Of a DNA stretch of 5,599 nucleotides, positions 1 through 4,227 are shown in pieces. Location of the stretch: the NCBI GenBank assembly GCA_017445435.1, contig JAFSUE010000089.1, positions 1 to 5,599 of the forward strand. Reading direction: 5' to 3'. Each line of letters starts with the position of its first letter. Position 1 is the stretch's first letter. Source of the DNA: Selenomonadaceae bacterium (GTDB lineage: Bacteria; Bacillota; Negativicutes; Selenomonadales; Selenomonadaceae). The notes beneath the pieces were generated by a model. That model was not told where the DNA came from, ran no database searches, and saw nothing but the letters and a program-made list of their open reading frames with translations. The position numbers and the translations under genes were made by a program.

Positions 1-960
1 AAAAAAATGTTGCGCACTCCGTACAAAATTATTAATCAGCCGCTTTATCACATTTATTTATTCGTGACGCCTACCGCAAAATATTTTTATCTCGATTTTT
101 ATCACGCGATAATGGACGGTATGTCGATAGCAATTCTTTTCCAGCGTGAAATGAATCTTCGGTACAACGGCAGGAACATTCCAACGATTTATTCAAGCTA
201 TGCGAATTTTATTTTGCAGGAAGCGCAAATTTCCCCTGCCGCGTTGGAAAGTGGACATGCTTATTGGCGCGGACTGCTGACTAACTTTGACAGCGTAAAA
301 AATTTGCCGCCTCCTGACGTTAAAGACGGTAAAGCTTGGGCGAAAGGTGAATTGCGGACGAAATTTAAAAATATCAGTGAAGAATTTTTCCGTAAGAGTC
401 GCCGTAATGAAAATAATTTTTTCCTTGCCGCGTCACTGCTTGCCCTTTCAAAAATTTCTGGCAATGAAAATGTTTTTATGAAGTTGGTACACGGCGGCAG
501 AACTCAAGCGCTTGAACGTCACGTTATGGGATTGATGTATGACATTGTCCCTTGCACGTGGAACTTTGAAAATGATATGACGGTCGCTGAATATCTTGAT
601 ACGTTAATGGGCAAAATTCAGACGGAGTTGACGTACAAGAAAGGTTTAGATATTGTCTACAACGAAGGACTTGCCGACGATTGCCCTTGCCTTGTCTTCC
701 AAAAAAATATTTTTATCGATCACGCGATAATTGGCGATACGACGGCGGATGTTATTGATATGCCGCCGAATGAAATTTCTGCCGCTGAAAATTCACTCGA
801 TATTCAAATTTTCGCGAAGGAAGACGGTATGTATGAACTTTGGCTGGAGTACGACGCTGGAAGATTTTCAGAAGGCTTGATGAAAAAATTTATCGCGATT
901 CTTGATGAAGTTATTCTTGGTATGCAGAACGCGAAAACTTTACTTTCGGCACTTCGTTAA
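1..960 (+). CDS. NRPS-type condensation domain protein, 5' end outside the window
   Basis: C domains join an upstream aminoacyl or peptidyl thioester to a downstream amine on carrier proteins, or act as free-standing acyl or amide synthases. Counting from the ATG at 7, residues 32-38 (YHAIMDG) match the catalytic HHxxxDG motif; the second His (H33) and D37-G38 are kept and the first His is Tyr. YSSYANFILQE (62-72) fits the C5-type motif and GGRTQ...GLMYDIVP (163-181) fits the motif around the second-half GRT/vGxxxnxxP region. A whole C domain has roughly 100 or more residues before HHxxxDG, so the N-terminal part is missing here. The frame is open to base 1 and no Shine-Dalgarno site is visible, so the ATG at 7 is probably internal. 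Nothing follows the C domain: no adenylation or carrier domain. It is thus either the terminal domain of an NRPS or a stand-alone C-domain enzyme. The family is well supported; the substrate cannot be told. Confidence 0.8.
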   Translation, partial: KKMLRTPYKIINQPLYHIYLFVTPTAKYFYLDFYHAIMDGMSIAILFQREMNLRYNGRNIPTIYSSYANFILQEAQISPAALESGHAYWRGLLTNFDSVKNLPPPDVKDGKAWAKGELRTKFKNISEEFFRKSRRNENNFFLAASLLALSKISGNENVFMKLVHGGRTQALERHVMGLMYDIVPCTWNFENDMTVAEYLDTLMGKIQTELTYKKGLDIVYNEGLADDCPCLVFQKNIFIDHAIIGDTTADVIDMPPNEISAAENSLDIQIFAKEDGMYELWLEYDAGRFSEGLMKKFIAILDEVILGMQNAKTLLSALR

Positions 961-1014
961 AATTTAGATTGTCGAAAAATATGGCTCGTAGGTAAATTTA
1001 ATTTTGATATTGAA

Positions 1015-1255
1015 TTGAACACTCCCACAGCCTAAAGAGGCGGGGGATTCTTGAAAAGTTTGGTAGTCAAGCTACCCTTATTCTCAAAGGCTAAGCCAAA
1101 TAGCCCGCATACGGTCTTCTCCGAAGAGCATTCCGCTTACTTTTAATTTTTTTAAGCGTGAATACACGCAAACCTTTTTGGTGACGCAGAAGTCTAACTG
1201 CATACGCCTTTTTTACGGTAGAACGATTTTACTACCAACCGCCATCCTCGCCGTT
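1015..1255 (-). ncRNA. Orphan omegaRNA-like structured RNA (TnpB guide-RNA type)
   Basis: Known TnpB omegaRNAs come from the right end of the IS; the scaffold ends at the element boundary and the flanking host sequence supplies the guide. Here the - strand holds many short stems: 1217-1221 with 1232-1236 (GGTAG/CTACC), 1186-1189 with 1198-1201, 1156-1160 with 1165-1169 (GCGTG/CACGC), 1115-1119 with 1123-1127, 1089-1093 with 1101-1105 (GGCTA/TAGCC), 1062-1066 with 1072-1076 (GGTAG/CTACC), and the terminal GC-rich hairpin 1023-1047. Such dense pairing is unlike the AT-rich spacers nearby. The 5' end is predicted about 7 nt past the -10 box at 1267-1262. The scaffold would be about 240 nt, with a guide from base 1014 downward. 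No U-run terminator follows, so the 3' end would need processing. Alternative: a fossil with no expression. Confidence 0.6.
1023..1047. repeat. Right-end subterminal palindrome of the IS605-type element
   Basis: AGCCT (1029-1033) and AGGC (1038-1041) close a loop AAAG. The stem extends through C1028-G1042 and CCC (1024-1026) with GGG (1044-1046), with one bulge and one mismatch. Read on the - strand it is the terminal hairpin of the omegaRNA-like scaffold, six bases from the GTTCAA boundary. It has no T-run on either side, so it is not an ordinary terminator. Confidence 0.65.
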
Positions 1256-1261
1256 TATAGG

Positions 1262-1290
1262 ATTTTATCATCTGTGATTTACACTGTCAA
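1262..1290 (-). promoter_or_regulatory. Sigma-70-type promoter driving the omegaRNA-like RNA
   Basis: On the - strand there is a perfect -35 box TTGACA (1290-1285), a 17-nt spacer and a -10 box TAAAAT (1267-1262), with a start expected near 1255. In complete IS605-family elements this position would serve tnpB. Here it points straight into the structured RNA and, beyond it, antisense into the 3' end of the condensation-domain gene. Confidence 0.75.
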
Positions 1291-1294
1291 TGTT

Positions 1295-1337
1295 GGCGAT
1301 TCATCCCACCGATTATAGAAGCGGGGGTATTCTCGCC
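1295..1337. repeat. Left-end subterminal palindrome of the IS605-type element
   Basis: GGCGA (1295-1299) pairs with TCGCC (1333-1337). Inside, CCCACC (1305-1310) faces GCGGGGG (1321-1327) across a loop GATTATAGAA. IS200/IS605 transposases recognise such imperfect end hairpins as single-stranded DNA. The hairpin ends 35 nt before the next gene's start codon. Confidence 0.65.
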
Positions 1338-1372
1338 TTGTTTGGATAAAATTTTTTAGGAGCTGGATAAAT

Positions 1373-2032
1373 ATGTTGAAGTTTAATTATTATGGTCACG
1401 CTTGCTTTCAGCTTGACGACGGCAAGTACAAAATTTTGTTCGACCCATTTTTAACAGGCAACCCTCAAGCTACGATTAACCCTGATGACGTTCAAGCAGA
1501 TTATATTTTTTTAACGCACGCACACAGTGACCACGTTGGCGACGCTTACGACATTTTGGAACACACGGGCGCAACGGTTATCGGCATTCCTGAAATTATG
1601 GACTTCGGCGGTTCAAACGTTAAAACAATCGGAATGAATCTTGGTGGCACGTTGAAACTTCCTTTCGGTTATGCGCGAATGGTACCAGCTTTTCACAGTT
1701 CAGGAGTTGGCGGCGGTATTGCTTGCGGTTACGTCGTAAATATCGACAGTAAAAATATTTACTTTGCAGGTGATACTTGCCTTTTCAGCGATATGAAGTT
1801 AATCGGCGAACGTGACGCGATTGACTATGCAATTTTGCCTATTGGCGGACACTTCACAATGGACGCTGTCGACGCGGCAAAGGCAGTTGAATTTCTCGGC
1901 GCGAAAAATGCAATTCCTGTTCACTACGACACGTGGCAGCCGATTGAACAAAATCCCGAAGATTTTAAAAAGCTTGTCAAGACCGCGCAGGTTCACATCG
2001 TCAAGCCTGGCGAATCAATCGAATTAAAATAA
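1373..2032 (+). CDS. UPF0173 metal-dependent hydrolase (metallo-beta-lactamase fold)
   Basis: This is a 219-residue cytoplasmic protein of the UPF0173 / YtkL / UlaG-like branch of the metallo-beta-lactamase superfamily. The metal-site motif HAHSDH is at residues 49-54 (H49, H51, D53, H54). Further expected ligands are H108 (AFHSS), D134 (AGDT) and H184 (VHYDTW). The family-typical GGHFTMD lies at 158-164, and the N-terminus has the usual YYGHACF. Length is close to the family norm of about 225 residues. There is no signal peptide. The ATG has an AGGAG site (1358-1362) with a 10-nt gap. The true substrate of UPF0173 proteins is not established; distant relatives include the lactonase UlaG, so any reaction named here would be a guess. 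The gene lies 27 bases after the IS605-type element, so its original promoter may have been separated from it. Confidence 0.94.
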   Translation: MLKFNYYGHACFQLDDGKYKILFDPFLTGNPQATINPDDVQADYIFLTHAHSDHVGDAYDILEHTGATVIGIPEIMDFGGSNVKTIGMNLGGTLKLPFGYARMVPAFHSSGVGGGIACGYVVNIDSKNIYFAGDTCLFSDMKLIGERDAIDYAILPIGGHFTMDAVDAAKAVEFLGAKNAIPVHYDTWQPIEQNPEDFKKLVKTAQVHIVKPGESIELK

Positions 2033-2037
2033 TTAGG

Positions 2038-2092
2038 AATGCGTAATTCGTAATGGAAAATTTTTAATGCAAGTTAAAAAATAATGCGTAAT
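2038..2092. repeat. Short AATGCGTAAT direct repeats before and over the miaA start
   Basis: AATGCGTAAT occurs at 2038-2047 and again at 2083-2092, with related TTCGTAATG at 2047-2055. The second copy contains the proposed miaA ATG. The stretch is AT-rich and has no Shine-Dalgarno sequence. I read it as a low-complexity intergenic repeat. Confidence 0.5.
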
Positions 2093-2905
2093 GAACGAAT
2101 AGATTTCAGCGGTGCGCAGTTAGACTTGACAAATATTGTAAATCAAGTAAAATTTCTTGCGCTAGATGATTCGCCGAAAGAAAAAATTATTGTGATACTC
2201 GGCGCAACGGCTACGGGCAAAAGTTCACTTGCCGTAAAGCTGGCGGAAATTTTTGGCACAGAAATAATTTCAGCCGATTCAATGTCAGTTTACAAAAATT
2301 TTGACGTTGGCACGGCTAAACCAAGTGAAATTGAACTGGCGAAAGTTCCACACCATTTAATTGATATTCTTGAACCAGATGAAAAATTTAGTGTGGCGGA
2401 ATTTGTACGACAGGCTACACCGATTATAACGGCGTTGAACTGCGCGGGAAAAATTCCTATAATTGTGGGCGGTACTGGACTTTACATTCAAGCGCTAATT
2501 GAAGGCTACAAGTTTAATGAAGTCGGTACGAAAAGCCATGAAAGTTTTTTCGCGTCGACTGGCGAACTTAAATATAACGCGCTAGTTTTTGGCTTGACTA
2601 TGCCGCGCGAAATTTTATATAAGCGAATTAATGAACGTACAGAAAAAATGTTTGCGGCGGGACTTGTCGACGAAGTTAAAAAACTTTTAAGTCAAGGCGT
2701 TAATCCAAATTCGCAGGCAATGTTAGGGATTGGCTACAGGCAAATCGTCGAATATCTTCAAGGCGAATTGACGCTTGAAGAATCCATTTCAAAAGTGAAA
2801 CAAATGACGCGGAATTTTGCTAAGCGGCAGTTGACGTGGTATCGGCGAATGCAATATATTCAGTGGCTTGAGGTTGAGGAAAAAAGCCGACGTATGGGCG
2901 GCTAA
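2084..2905 (+). CDS. miaA: tRNA (adenosine(37)-N6)-dimethylallyltransferase MiaA, lacking the middle insertion domain
   Basis: MiaA transfers a dimethylallyl group from DMAPP to N6 of A37 in tRNAs reading UNN codons. Visible are the P-loop GATATGKS (40-47), SADSMSVY (63-70, with the catalytic Asp at 65; the usual DSMQVY Gln is Ser), FDVGTAKPS (73-81), VPHHLIDI (88-95), the core IVGGTGLYIQAL (127-138), GLTMPRE (170-176), GIGYRQI (215-221) and AKRQLTWYRR (246-255). The protein has 273 residues against about 310 usually, although it carries some 33 extra residues before the P-loop region. The shortage lies between YKF (142-144) and ALVFGLT (166-172): only about 21 residues where ordinary MiaA has about 90. 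The conserved DPxxAxxxHPNxxRRxxRALE block is absent. The reading frame is intact across this point. The ATG at 2084 has no clear ribosome binding site; TTG 2126 or GTG 2192 are poorer alternatives. hfq follows after 23 nt. Confidence 0.88.
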   Translation: MRNERIDFSGAQLDLTNIVNQVKFLALDDSPKEKIIVILGATATGKSSLAVKLAEIFGTEIISADSMSVYKNFDVGTAKPSEIELAKVPHHLIDILEPDEKFSVAEFVRQATPIITALNCAGKIPIIVGGTGLYIQALIEGYKFNEVGTKSHESFFASTGELKYNALVFGLTMPREILYKRINERTEKMFAAGLVDEVKKLLSQGVNPNSQAMLGIGYRQIVEYLQGELTLEESISKVKQMTRNFAKRQLTWYRRMQYIQWLEVEEKSRRMGG

Positions 2906-2928
2906 AAATATTTGGAGGAGATTTTTAC

Positions 2929-3207
2929 ATGGCAGTAAAATTGGCAAACATTCAGGATGTTTTTCTGAATCAGGCGCGTAAAGAAAACGTTCCTATTACC
3001 GTTCACTTGGTCAACGGCTTTCAAATTAAAGGAACGGTACGCGGCTTCGACAACTTCACCGTGATTATTGAAGGCATGGGCAAACAGCAGATGATTTACA
3101 AACACGCAATTTCTACTATTACGCCCGCTAAACCAATTCAGTTTACGGTTGATTCGCAAGCTACGCAACAACCTGCGCCAGAGGCTAAGGAAACTAAAGA
3201 ACAGTAA
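2929..3207 (+). CDS. hfq: RNA chaperone Hfq
   Basis: Hfq is a hexameric Sm-like ring that binds small RNAs and mRNAs and helps them pair. The 92-residue protein has the N-terminal helix NIQDVFLNQARKEN (7-20), with Q9 and the rim patch R17-K18; Sm1 with VHLVNGFQIKG (25-35) and FDNFTV (40-45); and the Sm2 signature IYKHAIST (56-63), whose Y57, K58 and H59 line the proximal U-binding pore. After residue 72 comes a short Gln/Pro/Glu/Lys-rich tail, presumably disordered. The rim sequence RKEN resembles Bacillus-type Hfq more than the Arg-rich RRER of E. coli. A strong GGAGGAG site (2914-2920) lies 8 nt before the ATG. It follows miaA in the widely conserved miaA-hfq order and is probably co-transcribed with it, ending at the terminator near 3282. 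Confidence 0.97.
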   Translation: MAVKLANIQDVFLNQARKENVPITVHLVNGFQIKGTVRGFDNFTVIIEGMGKQQMIYKHAISTITPAKPIQFTVDSQATQQPAPEAKETKEQ

Positions 3208-3216
3208 GCTTTAGTT
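3192..3216 (+). repeat. Inverted repeat over the hfq stop codon
   Basis: AACTAAAG (3192-3199) and CTTTAGTT (3209-3216) are perfect complements with a 9-nt loop, and the TAA stop (3205-3207) lies in the loop. No T-run follows, so it is not itself a terminator. It could form a stem just before the true terminator, or be chance in AT-rich DNA. Confidence 0.45.
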
Positions 3217-3239
3217 GCTAGAAAATTCCTCAAAACTAA

Positions 3240-3282
3240 AAAAATCTGCATAAGCTTTATTCGCTCGTGCAGATTTTTTTTT
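3240..3282 (+). terminator. Rho-independent terminator after hfq (copy 1 of a twin pair)
   Basis: The stem arms are ATCTGCATAAGC (3244-3255) and GCTCGTGCAGAT (3263-3274) with a 7-nt loop TTTATTC, one G-T pair and one mismatch. Nine Ts follow (3274-3282). An A-run precedes the stem, so it may act in both directions. It ends the UPF0173-miaA-hfq unit and lies only 17 nt before the next gene's ribosome binding site. Confidence 0.9.
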
Positions 3283-3299
3283 AATAATTTTATCGATTG

Positions 3300-3318
3300 A
3301 AGGAGCTGAAAAGTTTTG
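3300..3318 (+). promoter_or_regulatory. Ribosome binding site fixing a TTG start for the alpha/beta hydrolase
   Basis: AAGGAG (3300-3305) sits 10 nt before TTG (3316-3318). The next in-frame ATG (3331) would be 25 nt away, too far for this site. The same 10-nt spacing is seen for the malic enzyme's TTG start. Confidence 0.75.
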
Positions 3319-4143
3319 TCTTACTTAACAATGAAAGATGGCGTGAAGATTTACTATGAAGATCGCGGCAATGGTGAAACAATTTTATTTTGTCACGGGC
3401 TTAACTCTTCGCACCTTAAAATAAAAAATTTTATCGACGAATTTAAAAATAATTATCGTACTGTATTTTATGATCAGCGCGGTCACGAATCCTCCGACAA
3501 GTCAACAATTCACATGAACATTAAGACGCTGGGACAAGATTTGCATGAATTGATTGAAAGCCTTGACCTTCACGAAGTTACTTTGATAGGTCATTCAATG
3601 GGCGCGGCTACGATTTTTAGTTATGTTAATCAATTCGGCTGTGACAGATTGAAAAGAATTGTCGTCGTTGATATGTCGCCGTACATGCGAAATACTGTTT
3701 GGCAAGGCGGCATTGCTCAAGGCAAATGGACGGACGAAGATTTTATGCAAGACCTTGAAAGAATTTTCGACGACGTTGGCGCGGCTGGCTGGTACATCAC
3801 AAAAAATATGATGAATCCTGCGTTAAAAAACACACCCGCCGAACTTGATGACGCGATGATTGCACTTTGCGGCAAAGGTTTCGATCCGCTGACTATGGCA
3901 AGTCTTTGGTTTTCGCTTTATCGTACAGACCAGCGCCCCGCGATTGAAAAAATTACCGTGCCATTGCTGTACATTATGCCAGAAACGCCGCTTTATTCAA
4001 TGGTGACGGTTGACTATATTAAATCGCACGTGAAAAGCGATTTCGTACTTGAAAAAGATTTTCCGAATACAACGCATACAATCCTTATGGAAACGCCGTG
4101 TGAAGTTGCTGAAAAAGTGAAAGCGTTCATTCAAGCGCATTAA
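3316..4143 (+). CDS. Alpha/beta hydrolase fold protein
   Basis: This is a 275-residue soluble hydrolase of the alpha/beta fold, of the type that includes esterases, lactonases and C-C hydrolases. Visible are the oxyanion-hole HGLN (27-30); FYDQRGHESS (51-60), where the family usually has GHGxS; the nucleophile elbow GHSMGA (92-97) with Ser94; and the C-terminal histidine in NTTHTILMETP (251-261), His254. The usual acid position after strand 7 (GxxD) reads PETP here. D119 in VVVDMSP, after strand 6, is a better candidate, as in YbfF-like esterases. A helical cap is likely around residues 125-205. No signal peptide is seen. The TTG start is chosen for its Shine-Dalgarno spacing. The gene stands alone between two near-identical terminators, with almost no room for its own promoter. 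The substrate cannot be inferred. Confidence 0.88.
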   Translation: MSYLTMKDGVKIYYEDRGNGETILFCHGLNSSHLKIKNFIDEFKNNYRTVFYDQRGHESSDKSTIHMNIKTLGQDLHELIESLDLHEVTLIGHSMGAATIFSYVNQFGCDRLKRIVVVDMSPYMRNTVWQGGIAQGKWTDEDFMQDLERIFDDVGAAGWYITKNMMNPALKNTPAELDDAMIALCGKGFDPLTMASLWFSLYRTDQRPAIEKITVPLLYIMPETPLYSMVTVDYIKSHVKSDFVLEKDFPNTTHTILMETPCEVAEKVKAFIQAH

Positions 4144-4166
4144 AAATAAATTTTTGCTGACAAACT

Positions 4167-4209
4167 AAAAAATCTGCATAAGCTTTAATTGCTCGTGCAG
4201 ATTTTTTTT
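4167..4209. terminator. Bidirectional Rho-independent terminator between convergent genes (copy 2 of a twin pair)
   Basis: The stem arms ATCTGCATAAGC (4172-4183) and GCTCGTGCAGAT (4191-4202) are identical to those of the terminator after hfq; only the loop differs (TTTAATT). Eight Ts (4202-4209) follow on the + strand and six As (4167-4172) precede it. It can thus end both the hydrolase gene on the + strand and the malic enzyme gene on the - strand. Confidence 0.92.
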
Positions 4210-4227
4210 ATTTCGATAAGCTACTAA

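Larger units (their letters stand above)
1015..1345 (-). mobile_element. IS200/IS605-type miniature element without tnpA or tnpB
   Basis: This gene-free stretch has an imperfect palindrome at each end (1023-1047 and 1295-1337). Both have a CCCAC / GCGGGGG core, as in the subterminal hairpins of IS200/IS605 elements. On the - strand the right end reads CAAGAATCCCCC, hairpin, GGGAG, GTTCAA, which I know as the usual end of tnpB-bearing IS605-family elements. The left end reads GGCGAGAAT...ATGAATCGCC followed by a promoter, as expected upstream of tnpB. The - strand flank just outside the left end is TTTTAT (1351-1346), a plausible target-adjacent motif. No transposase or TnpB reading frame is present, so it must have been moved in trans or be a deletion remnant. 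The exact ends are estimates: TTCAA occurs twice in tandem at the right end (1019-1015 and 1014-1010). Confidence 0.72.

Noticed and set aside
1021..1054. The 1023-1047 hairpin as a terminator for the condensation-domain gene
   Set aside because: There is no T-run after the stem on either strand, and the stem is explained by the element end.
1084..1203. A 39-codon reading frame on the - strand (starting MQLDFCVTKK) inside the structured RNA
   Set aside because: It has no ribosome binding site, crosses several stem-loops, and resembles no protein I know. It is most likely a by-product of the RNA scaffold or a relic.
1015..1345. Reading the element on the + strand as a HEARO/IscB-type RNA with the guide at its 5' end
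   Set aside because: The strong promoter, the order of left-end hairpin then scaffold, and the CAAGAATCCC...GGGAG...TCAA ending all favour the - strand TnpB-type reading. No IscB gene follows. A covariance search could still overturn this.
2038..2092. The AATGCGTAAT repeats as part of a CRISPR array or iteron set
   Set aside because: Only two exact copies, 10 bp each, with no regular spacers and no associated genes.
2902..3171. Long - strand frame opposite hfq
   Set aside because: It is a shadow of hfq, which is certain on the + strand; no ribosome binding site or family resemblance.
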